Source of the DNA: Plantago major | Taxonomy: Eukaryota > Streptophyta > Magnoliopsida > Lamiales > Plantaginaceae | Assembly: GCA_026545765.1 (NCBI GenBank) | Contig: CM048840.1 | Span: 47,170,580-47,234,579 of the forward strand | Length of the DNA stretch: 64,000 nt | Reading direction: 5' to 3' | In this document: positions 23,167 through 35,020 of the stretch, one piece after another | How positions within the stretch are numbered: position 1 is the stretch's first letter | Layout: each line of letters begins with the position of its first letter | Translations under genes and position numbers: made by a program | The notes under the pieces: model-generated | What the model saw: only the letters and a program-made list of their open reading frames with translations | What the model was told of the DNA's origin: nothing | Databases searched by the model: none

Positions 23167-24581
23167 TGATGAGACAATATTCTAACGTCTCATTTGGAAC
23201 TTTTTAGCGGTCTTTTTAGTCTTTGACCTTAGTTTTATAGTGTTTTTGTACGTTTTTATGCTTTGGTACATTGTTTGTGTTTTGTAGGATTTTTTTGTGT
23301 TATTTGGTCCCGAAGGTGAAAATCGGAGTGAAAACTTTGGTTCTATATCTTTGAATGTAGAGTAAATGTGCTAAAACAAAAGTGGATTCGGAGTTCGGAT
23401 GAAGATTTGAGAGCCGTTTTAGCGAAGCTTGCAAAAGTGAAGTTTTACGGAGCGGTGTAGCCATTTTGGCCATAACTCTCTCATATCATGTTCGATTGAC
23501 CTGAGATCGGTGTCCACGGAAAGATAATTCAAAGAGCTACAATTTTCGTTTAAGAAGCATTGGCAAATTCTGTCTGGAAAAAGTTACAGAGGTTTTAGCT
23601 CGCCGCGGCGAATGACATTCTCGCCGCGGCGATATTTTACGAGAGAAATTTGGGAGCCTAAACAGTGTCTCTCCGGGGCGAGCTATTTTGCCCGCCGCGG
23701 CGAGATTCGGCGAGATTTGCGATAAAACTTCACAGATTCAGCAGAAAAGCTCCTTTTTAGGTTAGAATTAGGTCTTCCTTTGCCATAACTTCATATACTT
23801 GATTTTTTCAAAGAAAAAGAGGCTCCTAGACATTATTCTTGGCGTTGAAACACATTGGAGCTTGGTTTTATCTTTGATTGAAGGATTGATATCAAATTCC
23901 TGATTATTGTGGTAATTCTCTATTGTTTATCTCATTACAATTCGTTCTTGTTCTTGTTGTCGAATTGTATGAGCTTGCATACGATTATCATTCTGTTTAT
24001 GTTTAACATGAGCAATATCTTGAATTCTTTGATCCTTGCTTCTATCATGAATAGCTAAACCACTCCGAACATGGTAGTTATGTGATAGTATCATATATTC
24101 GTTTCGAGGGTTTTGGATTCATTCATATAGGTTCGTCTAGTTCAAAATCTTCGTAAAACCTTCAATCTAATAAGCTAGTTCAAGACTTTCAAAATCGTTT
24201 TCGGTTAAGGAACGTGGATTGACAACCCACGATTACTCTAGTTTGAAATATTCAAATAACGATTGGTTGAATTGGATTGATTGATTTCTGTACGCCGACC
24301 GTGTGACAAATATGAATGATTGCCCTAGAACGAATTAGCATTACTTGATCATTACTACTGTGTTCATCTTCTCTCATTGTTAAAAACCTTTATTTGCTTT
24401 ATCTTATTCTAGTTTTTAGAAACAACCATCTTACAAATCAATCTATTTTCACAAGTAACTGTTTGCTTTCAAACCGTTGTGGTAGCTTAATTGGTTCCTT
24501 AGTGAACGATCCTGTGGTTAGCATTGTCTGTCTACAACAACTGCTTATTACTTGTTTTCTAGTAATAATTTGAGCACATCA
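23167..24581 (+). repeat. 5' LTR of element B
   Basis: A 1415-bp LTR starting TGATGAGACAATATTC and ending GAGCACATCA. Its first 27 bp fold as ATGAGAC...GTCTCAT (23169-23193). It contains CTCGCCGCGGCGA palindromes at about 23600-23720. It aligns with 27903-29310 almost throughout. Confidence 0.92.
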
Positions 24582-24585
24582 AATT

Positions 24586-24603
24586 TGGCACCGCTGCCGG
24601 GGA
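24586..24603 (+). promoter_or_regulatory. Primer binding site of element B (tRNA-Asp)
   Basis: TGGCACCGCTGCCGGGGA, close to the complement of the tRNA-Asp 3' end (TGGCGCCGTTGCCGGGG), lies 4 bp after the LTR. Confidence 0.85.
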
Positions 24604-24749
24604 ACCAATTCCTACTGTAGCATTTGAGAGTGATTTGTTATTTGTTTGTTTTTCAACCTGAAGTTTAGTGCACTAACAGAAACTAAGAATATTTCGAGGC
24701 TTTCGAGTTGTGTAGCATTAACAACAGGTTTGTCAGAAAGGAAATTCCG

Positions 24750-26499
24750 ATGGCTCAGCTTACCTATGGAGCTTACATGCAGCCTGGTGTGGTTAGGGCT
24801 GGTAAAGTAGGAATTGTTCTATCTAATGAGGCCAGGAATTTTGAACTCAAAGCTCACCACCTCCACAATCTCCCAAAATTCTGCGAAATGGCAGATGAAG
24901 ATGTGATAAGGTTCGTCAAGGAATTCGAACTACTGATTTCAAGGATTCCATTAACAGTCGAAGGGGTGACAGACTGACGAGGAGATAAGGAAGAAGGTAT
25001 TTTCGATCTGTATGCAGGACAAGGCAAGGAGTTGGCTGTTAAACTAACCTGAGGGTTCTCTGCCGACTTGGGATTTGCTCTACAGGGCATTCATGAATAA
25101 ATTCTATCCCCCCGAGAAAATGCAGCAACTTCGCGCCCAGATAATGCAGTTTCAGCAGATGCATGATGAGACCTTCTATGAAGCTCGGGACCGTTTTTTG
25201 CAGTTATTGACCCAATGCCCTCACCACAGGATAGACGAGATGAGCTTATGCATCCAATTTTATGAAGGCCTGGATTGTGAGTATCAAAACATGGTCGATG
25301 TGAGCTCTAAAAACTCCTCCTTGGAAGCGTCCGCTGATGAACTTAATAGTGTCTTCGAGAAGCTAGCAGCAGTATCACAGCTTAAGGGGGCAATAAATAA
25401 GGCTAGGAGAGTGGCAGCCAGAGCAGTGGAAGAGACTCCAGAGCCGTGTAATACTGAGCTAGAAAAAGAAATCAGGAGCCATATGGAGAGGTCTGAGAGG
25501 TACTGGTTTGAGGTACAGAAAATTCAGGAAAAAAATAACCAGAGGTTCGACAGTATTGAGCAATCGCAAAGAAGGCTGGAACAGATATTGGGTGACTTGG
25601 TTGGGAAATTACAGCTCATGGAGAAAGGTAGACCCCCAGCAGCCCCAGAAAACATTGGTGTCCTGGCGGTTGAGATAAATTTTGAAGAACCAAGGAAGGT
25701 TAAGTCTGTTGTTGCCACCTGTACTAACAAGGTTGAGAACTCTGCATCAGATGATGGAACTCCAGCAATGGTTCAAGTGACCCGTGTACAGACAGCTGAG
25801 CAGACTAAAGATGTAGCCACTGTTGAATCGACAGGGGATGAAGTCGAGGAACCGAGTTCCGTGATTCCAGAAGAGGAGGCGAATGCGGAGCAAGAAACTG
25901 CTGAAACCGACACCCCCACCATAATAATTCCTAAGGCAGAAAAGAGTATAAGCGACTCCGATAGTTTTGATTTACTGGTAGGCATTGGGTGTTCAGCTCA
26001 GGTTACCGGAATAGTCGACACTGGTGCTAGTTGCAATTTGATGACTTTTGACACCTATGAAGACTTAGGCTTAAAGGGATTGGAGCCGCGCAAATGCTTT
26101 ATGACTCTTGCTGGTGGAACCCGAAGCAGATGCATGGGGATTGTGGAAGATGTTCCGGTTAAGCTGGATGGTGTAACGGTGATGACAGATTTTGTGGTAG
26201 TGGAATCGCCGAGGGTGAAAGGGAAGGAAATGGAAAAAGATATGTTACTTCTAGGGCGACCCTTCATTCGCTCGACTCTCATGGTGGTGAATTTACATGC
26301 CCAAACCTGCACAATCGAGGTGCAAGTCAAGCCACGTGAACTTAAAGCCTATTCTGCTCCATTATATTCTGTTTCGCAGGTTGACAGCAGGAAATTCATA
26401 GGAGCGCACACTGGACCCCAATATATACATACTTATCAACAGGGAAGAAAAAGAGCTGCACCAACCGGAAGAACCAAGAACTTCCAGAGTACCCGTTAG
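24750..26499 (+). pseudogene. Element B gag-protease, one frameshift and one stop
   Basis: The chosen start is MAQLTYGAYMQPG at 24750; the ATG at 24708 is less like its relatives. The N-terminal region has HNLPKFCEMADEDVIRF. A frameshift near 24968 leads to DEEIRKKVFSICMQDKARSW, then a TAA near 25042. The long frame 25075-26499 completes the capsid (FMNKFYPPEKM, YEARDRFLQLLTQCPHHR, FYEGLDCEYQNMVD). It continues with a helical linker (RRLEQILGDLVGKL) and a complete-looking retropepsin (VDTGASCNLMTF at about residue 325 of that frame; LLLGRPFIR). The frame ends with no RT. There is no obvious CCHC knuckle. The Gag and protease are nearly whole despite the breaks. Confidence 0.88.
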
Positions 26500-27902
26500 C
26501 CAACACGGAAGAGTCTTGTACATGACTCTAAAGGTACACCTGCAGGCAAGCCACTGTTGATCCCATTTTCATTTCTTTTTCACTCTACGCTTGAGGACAT
26601 GCTTGAGTTTAGGTTTGGGGAGGGGGAAATGTGCTCTCTAGTGTCTTGTCTGCATTTTCTCTATTACCTGAGTCTCTAGAGTCTTTTGTCCTTTACTTTA
26701 TGTATGTTTTGGTCATTTTTCTTTTCCGGTCGTTTTTTCTTTTACCCTCTAGAGTCTTTCGTGAATCGTTCTTCCAAGTTATGAAAGCTTCTATTGTGAT
26801 TGTTAAATTTGCTTGCTGCTTATGTTTTGCATGATACTTAAATGAGGTGGTATAGTGGATTTAAAACCCCATAAGTTTGTTTCTCCTGTAAATAGCAAGT
26901 TTGTTTAACTCTTTAGTTCAAAACGCCGGTGAGAAACTTTAAGTCGATGAAAAAAATATTATACCGGCGCTTGTGTGATCCTTTCGGAAAGTGCAAACCC
27001 TCTTGTTTGTGCCTTTTCATTCTCATGTGTACGCAGTTAAGTTAAGTATGACGAACGGCATGCTCTTCATGTTTCATTTTATCAAAAGCCAATACATTGC
27101 GAAGAACCGGTTTGGGGAGAAGAAATCTGTTGTGTTGACATGTTTGTTATTCATTTTTGGTAATATTTATTACTTCCCCTGATTAGTTGATTCGTCTCGG
27201 AGTATATCTGTGGTGCTTGTCACCACCGTAGTCGTGTTAGGCGTGTTTCAGATACGACCTGTATACCGGCGTGGTCCTAAAAAGCCATATGACCGTGAGG
27301 GTTGATGGCACGTATACCAAACTGACACGCACAAAAGTGCGGACTTCGGTAAAACAAACACTACCTAAAAAGTGAGACTAAAAGAGTCCATAGTGGCCAA
27401 ATTGATTAGCATCTAATTTATTGTATGCAAATATGTGGTGATATAGAAGTTTGGTTGTATGCTCCGACAAGTTGTTGTGCGCAAGGAAAAGCCCCTTCCG
27501 ACTTAACTGATTGAATACATTGCATGAGGTATTTGAGGCACCTTTGTGACGAAAGTCACCTTCCTTTTCTCTTATTGTTCCTTGAGTGATTAACTTACTG
27601 GACACTTCCAGAGTGTGAGAGAGAGATGTGTAGGATTTCCTTGTGAGGGATTGGAGAGTTAGATTTAAGTGCTATTTACTTGAGACACTCTCTTACAAGA
27701 ATTTTTTTTGCACTATTTCTGTCAAGTTTGGTTGAGTGCAAACCTTTTGCATCTTGTGAACTTAGCGCTTACAATGGTAGAGTTCGGTCACTAGGAAGTC
27801 TGACTCATTTAAGTGTTCTTGTGTGTCGTTGTCTAGAGTCTAGTTGTTTTTATTTTGTTGTGTGTTTGCTCGAGGACGAGCAAAGGTTCGGTTTGGGGAT
27901 TT
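26500..27902 (+). other. Conserved 3' UTR of element B with three purine tracts
   Basis: A noncoding region aligning in blocks with the 3' UTRs of A, C and D. Sense-strand marks: tract 1 AGGTTTGGGGAGGGGG at about 26611; block TATGACGAACGGCATG at about 27046; tract 2 GGTTTGGGGAGAAG at about 27109; stem-loop CGCAC-AAAA-GTGCG at 27328-27341; PPT-proximal stem-loop TTGCTCG-AGGA-CGAGCAA at 27866-27883; and tract 3 GGTTTGGGGAT, which abuts the 3' LTR. Confidence 0.8.
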
Positions 27903-29310
27903 TGATGAGACAATATTCTAACGTCTCATTTGGTCCTTTTTAGCGGTCTTTTGTTAGTCTTTGACCTAAGTTTTATAGTGTTTTTGTACGTTTTTATGCT
28001 TTGGTACTTTGTTTGTGTTTTGTAGGATTTTTTGTGTTATTTGGTCCCGAAGGTGAAAATCGGAGTGAAAACTTTGGTTCTAGATCTTTGAATGTAGAGT
28101 AACTGGGCGAAAACGGAAGTGGATTCGGAGTACGGACGAAGATTTGAGAGCCGTTTTAGCGAAGCTTGCAAAAGTGAAGTTTTACGGAGCGGTCTAGAAA
28201 TTTTGGCCATAACTCTCTCATATCATGTTCGATTGACCTAAGGTCGGTGGCCACGGAAAGATAATTCAAAGAGCTACAATTTTAGTTTTGGAAGCATCGG
28301 CAAATTCTGTCTGTGGAAAAAGTTACAGAGGTTTTAAACTCACTGCGTTGAATGACATTCTCGCCGCGGCGATATTTTACGAGAGCAATTTGGGAGCCTA
28401 AACAGTGTCTCGCCGGGGCGAGCTATTTTGCCCGCCGCGGCGAGATTCGGCGAGATTTGCGATAAAACTTCACAGATTCAGCAGAAAAACTCCTTTTTAG
28501 GTTAGAATTAGGTCTTCCTTTGCCATAACTTCATATACTTGATTTTTTCATAGAAAAAGAGGCTCCTAGACATTATTCTTGACGTTGAAACACATTGGAG
28601 CTTGGTTTTAAGGATTGATATCAAATTCCTGATTATTGTGGTAATTCTCTATTGTTTATCTCTTTATAATTCGTTCTTGTTCTCGTTGTCGAATTGTATG
28701 AGCTTGCATTCGATTATCATTCTGTTTATGTTTAACATGAGCAATATCTTGAATTCTTTGATCCTTGCTTCTATCATGAGTAGCTAAACCACTCCGAACA
28801 CGGTAGTTATGTGATAGTATCGTATATTCGTTTCTATGTTTTGGATTCATTCATATAGGTTCGTCTAGTTCAAAATCTTCGTAAAACCTTCAATCTAATA
28901 TGCTAGTTCAAGACTTTCAAAATCGTTTTCGGTTAAGGATCGTGGATTGACAATCCACGATTACTCTAGTTTGAAATATTCAAATAACGATTGGTTGAAT
29001 TGGATTGATTGATTTCTGTATGCCGACCGTGTGACAAATATGAATGATTGCCCTAGAACGAATTAGCATTGCTTGATCATTACTACTGTGTTCATCTTCT
29101 CTCATTGTTAAAAACCTTTATTTGCTTTATCTTATTCTAGTTTTTAGAAACAACCATCTTACAAATTAATCTATTTTCACAAGTAACTGTTTGCTTTCAA
29201 ACCGTTCTGGTAGCTTAATTGGTTCCTTAGCGAACGATCCTATGGTTAGCATTGTCTGTCTACAACAACTGCTTACTACTTGTTTTCTAAGTAATAATTT
29301 GAGCACATAA
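27903..29310 (+). repeat. 3' LTR of element B
   Basis: Second LTR copy (1408 bp). Its last base pair of the CA end has changed (CACATAA for CACATCA), and a small deletion lies near 28612 relative to the 5' LTR. The perfect CAAAG duplication follows directly. Confidence 0.92.
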
Positions 29311-29315
29311 CAAAG

Positions 29316-30375
29316 CTCTCTGACTTCTCTTGAAGTTTCTTCTCTCCTTCCTATCATTTGTCTTTAGTTTGTTGAACATAGGACAATCTCTTTTGAAGTG
29401 TCTAGGTTTCTGACAGTAGAAGCATATATCATTTCCAATTTCTGCAACATCAAGATTACAGATTCTTTGGCGAAGGTGCTTGTTCAATGAAATGCTTTGT
29501 ATATTTTTGTACTGATGGTAGTTTGATCCTAGATGCTTTTTCAGCTTCTCTTTGGATTTTCTCCTTTCAATCTCTTAACTCACAAATCTTTTCATGTGTT
29601 TTACAGCAAGAGCATTTTCTTCAGTCACTTCCTTAGTTTCCTTCTTTTCAAAAGTACTTTGAGTTAAGAGAGCAACATTATGCGACTTTTCAGTAGCTGT
29701 ATGTCCTCTCTGAGTTGTCTCAAAGTTGACAGTTGCCAAGTGTGAGAAGAGTTCCACTAGAGTGATGTTTGGCATTCCTTGGTTGAAGTAGAAATACTGA
29801 GTATGTTCCCAGTTTTGGTTTAGACTTCTCAAAATAGTCTTAACCTTTTCAGAATTTGTGTATCTATCACTTTCTCCAAGTGCAGCCATTTCACTCATTA
29901 GTGTTGTGAACCTAAAGTCAAGTTCTTCAAGTGTCTTTGTAGGACCTTGTTTGAAGTTTTGGAATTTGAGATTCAAAACTTCGAACTTGTTTTCTTTAGT
30001 TTTCTCAGTGCCGGCACAGATTTCTTCAATCAATTGCCAGGCAACTTTAGTTGTTTTTGCACCCTACAGTTTACACTGTATGTGCTCTGGAGTAGAACGT
30101 ATGAGCTCGCTGGGCTTATCTTCATATTCTATTCGACTGGTGACTCTCCCAGTTTCTGGTGTGGAGGAGCCACTGCTTTCATCACCCTTGTCGGCTAGTG
30201 CTTTGTCTCTTCCATCTGAAACTCATATGACTTGTTTGAGCTGTCGAATGACTATAGGGCCATTCTTGATAACATGTATCATTTCGTCACTTATGGCTTC
30301 CAGATGCAACAACATGTTGTTCTTCCATTTTTCGTAGTTTTCTAGCTTGAGGACAGGAGCATCACTCAGAGACAT
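29316..30375 (-). pseudogene. Element S gag N-terminal half
   Basis: The start is at 30375 (MSLSDAPVLKLENYEKWKNN), which is typical of the copia UBN2-type Gag. A TGA follows after about 52 codons. The frame resumes through 30033-29575 (NKFEVLNLKFQNFKQGPTKT, ALGESDRYTNSEKVKTILRS). After another stop near 29575 it reaches the CCHC zinc knuckle CFYCQKPRHFKRDC (about 29430-29390, C-x2-C-x4-H-x4-C) and is cut by element B at 29315. The knuckle would bind genomic RNA. It lies just downstream of the PBS of S. Inactive. Confidence 0.85.
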
Positions 30376-30473
30376 TCTGCAGCAAACACACTAAATGAAC
30401 AAATCAAGTGTAGGTGTTAAATAGTTAGTTGGTACTTATCTGGGATCTAGGTTCAGCGCAGAAGGCTTGGGAA

Positions 30474-30491
30474 CCTCCCTCTCTGATACCA
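30474..30491 (-). promoter_or_regulatory. Primer binding site of element S (initiator tRNA-Met)
   Basis: The minus strand reads TGGTATCAGAGAGGGAGG two bases inside the 5' LTR. The first 11 bases match the standard TGGTATCAGAG copia primer site, which confirms a minus-strand copia element with its 5' LTR on the right. Confidence 0.9.
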
Positions 30492-30493
30492 CT

Positions 30494-32796
30494 TGTTGGT
30501 CCAGATAACGACAAAGTAAAAGACTAGGGGGGGGGGTGAATAGTCTTTTAAAACATTTATCGATAAATGCAGTTTCTCAGATATTTGTGAAGATATCTGA
30601 TACTTAATTTCAGAGAGCGGAAGACTTTCTGTGATAAGTGCACGTGCTCAGCAGAGTAAAAGTGTGTAAATACTTAACAAGATGAATAAATCAAGGTAAA
30701 TGCAGTAAGTAAATAACACAGCAAATTATAGTGGTATCTGAAGGTGGCGTAATCCTTCAACTAATCCACTTCGGCCATTCTTAGACCTAGAATCCACCAA
30801 GATAGATAAATGAGGTACCCTTACAAACATCCTATCTTTCGATTCCTGCAACACTTGGTTCCCAACCAAATGTTTCCCCCTGAGTTGTTCCCCAGCTATC
30901 TGAGCCAAGTACTTCCTCTACTCAGAAACCTTTTTTAGCTATTCCTTAGTTGCCAAAACTAAGTACTTCCTGTGCTCAGTAACCTTGGAGTTGTTCCTTA
31001 GTTTCCCAAAGTAAGTACTTCTTGTACTCCACGTTAGTTGGTGTGTGGTTAAGGTAGTTTGTCAAGTGAGCTTCTTTATAACTTACACAGTTAATTCAGA
31101 AAGCTCTATAGAATCAAGATTACTTAATACACTTCACAATGTATGGTAACTTGTTCTTTACTGACCCAAGTCTTTGTCAAATGTTCTAGAGAATGAATCT
31201 CAGATACTTGATCTTTTGATTCAACTCCTTTACAAATAGCAATGCTTGTTAAGGATCAGGACACTTAGAACATGTATACTACTTAGAGTTCTAGAGCTTT
31301 AGTCGCAACAGAAAGCTAGAAGGTCAGTAGTAAGAAAGCTTGTATGCTTGAGAGATCACTTCAAGAAATTCAGTAAGTTGTAGTTTCAATTTGAGTTAAA
31401 GTTGTAAGTAAGTTCTTGGTGTCTTTTCAAGCATTCTAAGTGGTGATATTTATAGAATTTGAAGCCGTTTGAATAGTATCCGTTAGGCTCAATTCAAATT
31501 CAAACTATTGATATTTTTATATAGTACTGCAGAGTTCTTTGTCTTCTTCTTCAGAGACTTCTGCTTTTGTGCAGACATTTCTATCCGAGCAATAAATGCA
31601 TTGTACTATATTTGTCCTGTTGTCTCAACGGATACGTGAAGCTTTCTGAGACTTGACACGTTCCTTACTCAATACACTAGTGTTCTCAGATATCCTATGA
31701 GTAACTTGTTTAATAAAAAAACTTGTTGACTCAAGGTTTCTGGACATAGGTATCTGAGGAGACTTTTCTCCTTAGGCTCTATTTAGCAAAACTAGCTGAA
31801 AAACTAGCTGGTAGCTGATTAACTAGCTGGTAGCTGGTTAGGTAGCTGATAAGCTAGCTGATTAAGGAGCTGATTAACTAGCTGGTAAGTGGCTGATTTT
31901 AAATGTAGGTGTTTAGCTGATAAACTAGCTGGTATTTTTTAAAATGACATAAAAGGGCAAAACTCTTATTTTTATTTTCTTTAACCTTTCTCATCGTATT
32001 ATTAGTTTATAGTTTTTTAAATAATAGTACATCACATTTTGTCCAATTATTCTAATATATATTCAATGTATTTTACATCGCCACTTTAATAACATCATCA
32101 AATTTATCAGAATTTGAAAGAAATATTCGTTGAGCATTTAAACTTAGTAATGAAAAAAATCAGTAATTGATGTGTACTACATGTATGCATTATAAAGAGA
32201 TGCGGATGCATTAATCCTTATGCTAGTTGCAAACAAGTACACAAAATGTATAACAAAGGATCCAACAGTATAAAATATAAGTTGAGAATAATAAATAATA
32301 AAAACGGGTAGTTTTTCCTTCTTCTTTTTTTTTTTTCTAATTTAGGTCAGGGATATTTTCGTAATGAAAAAGATAAGGAGCTTCTTTTTTAAAAAAAAAG
32401 CTAACTTGGGCAGCTTCTTAAATCAGCTAGCTTTTCAGCTAGCTGATTTAAGAAGCTGCGTGTTCACAAAACGAGCTTTTTATTAGTCAATGGTCAAAAA
32501 AAGCTCATGGAGCTGAAAAGCTAGTGGTAACAGAGCCTTAGTCTTCAGCAATCTTGAGCAAACTTCAGTCTTCTGGAAATGATTTCCTTTGCTTGGATGC
32601 TTCCTTCTTGGTCTTCTTTAAATAAATAAAAAAATTACATCCAGAGACCTAACATCCTATACAAGATTTGCAAGACTAACATACTTAGTGATTTTCCTAT
32701 TTACAGTGTTCAAGTGAACCAAGAGTACTAAGTACATTTCTGAGCTAAGATAAGTCATTAGGTTGCTGATCAAAATCTAAACAGATATTCCTAACA
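30494..32796 (-). repeat. 5' LTR of element S (full-length copy)
   Basis: A 2303-bp LTR with the same TGTTGGTCC...CCTAACA ends as 3229-5542. The C-loop stem is kept (AAAAGACTA 30518-30526, TAGTCTTTT 30541-30549). A minus-strand TATAAATA lies at 31447-31454. It contains MITE copy 2. Unusually it is not the outermost LTR: a PPT scrap and a further partial LTR lie to its right. Confidence 0.9.
31775..32537. mobile_element. PIF/Harbinger-like MITE, copy 2 (in S 5' LTR)
   Basis: A 763-bp copy at the same LTR position as copy 1, with the same TTA duplication (31772-31774 and 32538-32540). By eye it differs from copy 1 by few changes, for example loss of a few bases near 31915. Because both LTRs hold it at the same site, it was copied with the LTR rather than inserted twice. 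Confidence 0.85.
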
Positions 32797-33624
32797 AATT
32801 TCCCCCTTTTTGATCAGTCAACGATGACTATCTTTAAAACCTATTACAACTTGGAAGAGGGAACAATCCAACACTTAAGTAAGAAAGCTTTAGTTGCAAC
32901 AGAAAGCTAGAAGGTAAGTAGTAAGAAAGCTTGTATGCTTGAGAGATCACTTGAAGAAATTCAGTATGTTGTAGTTTCAGTGTGAGTTCAAGTTGTAAGT
33001 AAGTTCTTGGTGTATTTTCAAGCATTCTAAGTGGTGATATTTATAGTTGAATTTGAAGACGTTTGAATAGTATCCGTTAGGCTCAATTCAAATTCAAACT
33101 ATTGATATCTGTATATAGTACAGCAGAGTTCTTTGTCTTCTTCTTCAGAGACTTCTGCTTTTGTGCAGACATTTCCGTCCGAGCAATAAATGCATTGTAC
33201 TATATTTGTCCTATTGTCTAAACGGATACGTGAAGCTTTCTGAGACTTGACACGTTCCTTACTGAATATACTTGTGCTCTCAGATATCCTTTGAGTAACT
33301 TGTTTAATCAAAACACTTGTTGACTCAAGGTTTCTGGACATGGGTATCTGAGGAGACTTTTTTCCTTAGTCTTCAGCAATCTTGAGCAAACTTCAGTCTT
33401 CTGGAAATGAGTTCCTTTGCTTGGATGCTTCCTTCTTGGTCTTCTTTAAATAAATAAAAAGTTACATAAAGAGACCTAACATCCTATACAAGATTTGCTA
33501 GACTAACATACTTAGTGATTTTCCTCTTTTACAGTGTTCAAGTAAACCAAGAGTAATAAGCACCTTTCTGAGCTAAGATAAGTCATTAGGTTCCTGATCA
33601 AAATCTAAACAGATATTCCTAACA
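32797..33624 (-). repeat. PPT scrap plus terminal partial LTR of element S, no MITE
   Basis: 32797-32878 repeats the PPT-side internal end of S (compare 5543-5624). From about 32887 the sequence is LTR again (compare from 4035) to the true end ATTCCTAACA at 33624, next to the AAGTG duplication. It lacks the MITE and shows the clean empty site (CCTTAGTCTTCAGC). The order LTR-internal scrap-LTR is what an unequal LTR-LTR exchange followed by a large internal deletion would leave. Confidence 0.8.
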
Positions 33625-33685
33625 AAGTGCGATATCTTCAGCTTTGAATGTGTTTTCTTCATTCTTCAATTTCGTGTTGCGTAAC
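33625..33685 (-). mobile_element. 5' LTR of element G, second piece
   Basis: A short stretch between the right end of S and the left end of D, starting with the AAGTG duplication and ending with GTAAC (target of D). It joins logically to 3228 on the left and 41857 on the right. Confidence 0.65.
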
Positions 33686-35020
33686 TGATGAGCTCAAATT
33701 ATACTCTAAAAACCCATTAGAGAATAAGCTGTAGTTGAAGACTAAAGCCTAACTCAGGATCGATCTCTAGGGAATTAATCAGGCTATGTAGCAGTGAGAG
33801 TAAACAGATACTTGCGAGTAATAACCTGATTGATAGGTTGTTTGTACTTCTAACTAGATTAATTAAAGCTAAGATAACGATTAACAATGAGAGAAAGATG
33901 AATAAAATAGCAAGATCCAATTATGCTAATTCGAACTAAGGATAGCACTCATATTTGTCACACGGTCGTTGTACAGAAAATCAATCAATTCGATTCAACC
34001 AATTGTTCTTACAAGATATTATACTGGAGAAATCGTGAGTCGTCAATTCACGATCCTTAAACATGAACAATTCAGAGGATTTAATACGGACTTATCGAAT
34101 TGAAGGTTTTTACGAAGATTTAATACGAGACTAATCTATATGAGTGCTTTGATAAACCCTAGAACGAATAGGCATAATCTTCACATACTACTGTATTCAA
34201 AGGTGTTTAGCTACTCATAATTGATGATTGCATACAAGGATTCATGGTAATAATCATATGAAACATAGATGAAAAGAATTGTAAAGAACAAGTAATTGAG
34301 AATTCAATACCAATAATCCTGATGAACAAAAATCAATCAATGAATAAACAAGCTCCAAAGATGTCTCAATGTCAATGTATGGCTCTTGGAGCTTTTCTCA
34401 AAACTAGGTTAAAAGAAGTATGAATGAGAAGGAATCAAAATTCTAATCTAATAAGGAATATGAAATTAATTCTGCCGTCATTAATGCGGAGGAAATAGCT
34501 TGCAAGTGCAGCCTTCTTAATCATAATGTATATCCAGCTCGTAAAATCTCGCCGCGGCGAGCATCTTTCTTCAAAACAGGAAAGCCACTCGCTAAATCTC
34601 GCTGCGGCAGCCCAATTACTTCGCCGCGGCGAGCCTTCTTTATCGCAATATATATATTATACGCATAATCTCACCGTGGCGAGCAAGGTGCTCCGCCGCG
34701 GCGATCTTCCATCTTCAAAACATAGACTCCACTCGCAAAATCTTGCCGCGGCGGATAAATTCCTTCACCGCGGCGAGTCTTCTTTAATCTCAAAAGATGA
34801 CCACTCATAAAATCTCACCGCGGCGGACTGATTTCCTCGCCGTGGCGAGCCATGCTGGAAAATTCACTACCAAGCTCAGAAATCTGGCCACAAGTGATCA
34901 ATTCCTCATTGTGAAATATGCTAACCAGCTTGTGTTCAAACGGTTCAAAAGACACAGATTTCTACAAAACACAAACAAAACACCAAAGCGTAAAAACGAA
35001 TTAAAAAGACTACGAAACTA
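33686..35020 (-). repeat. 3' LTR of element D, inner end deleted
   Basis: It aligns with 40522-41856 but stops at 35020. The last ~64 bp of the LTR, the PPT and roughly 130 bp of neighbouring internal sequence (judged from element B) are gone, joined at a CTA shared by both sides. Nine degenerate CTCGCCGCGGCGAG-type palindromes lie at about 34546-34850. Confidence 0.85.

Larger units (their letters stand above)
23167..29310 (+). mobile_element. Element B: gag-protease-only Athila-lineage Ty3 element
   Basis: A 6144-bp element on the plus strand inside S gag, with a perfect 5-bp target duplication CAAAG (23162-23166 and 29311-29315). Layout: 5' LTR 23167-24581, PBS 24586-24603, gag-protease 24750-26499, conserved 3' UTR, PPT, 3' LTR 27903-29310. 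No pol is encoded. The LTR style, PBS and 3' UTR match element D, which has pol but lacks capsid. It is a clear example of a terminal-repeat retrotransposon carrying only gag. Confidence 0.9.
3229..33624 (-). mobile_element. Element S: Sirevirus-like Ty1/copia retrotransposon with nested insertions
   Basis: This large copia element is on the minus strand and flanked by a perfect 5-bp target duplication AAGTG (3224-3228 and 33625-33629). From its 5' side (right) it has: a terminal partial LTR (32887-33624), a PPT scrap, a full LTR (30494-32796), an initiator-Met PBS (30474-30491), gag, pol, an intron-containing accessory gene, a PPT (5543-5560) and a 3' LTR (3229-5542). Ty3 elements B and A interrupt gag and the accessory gene. 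LTRs of about 2.3 kb, a long gag with a coiled coil and a large extra 3' gene match the Sirevirus clade. All its reading frames are broken, so it is inactive. Confidence 0.85.
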
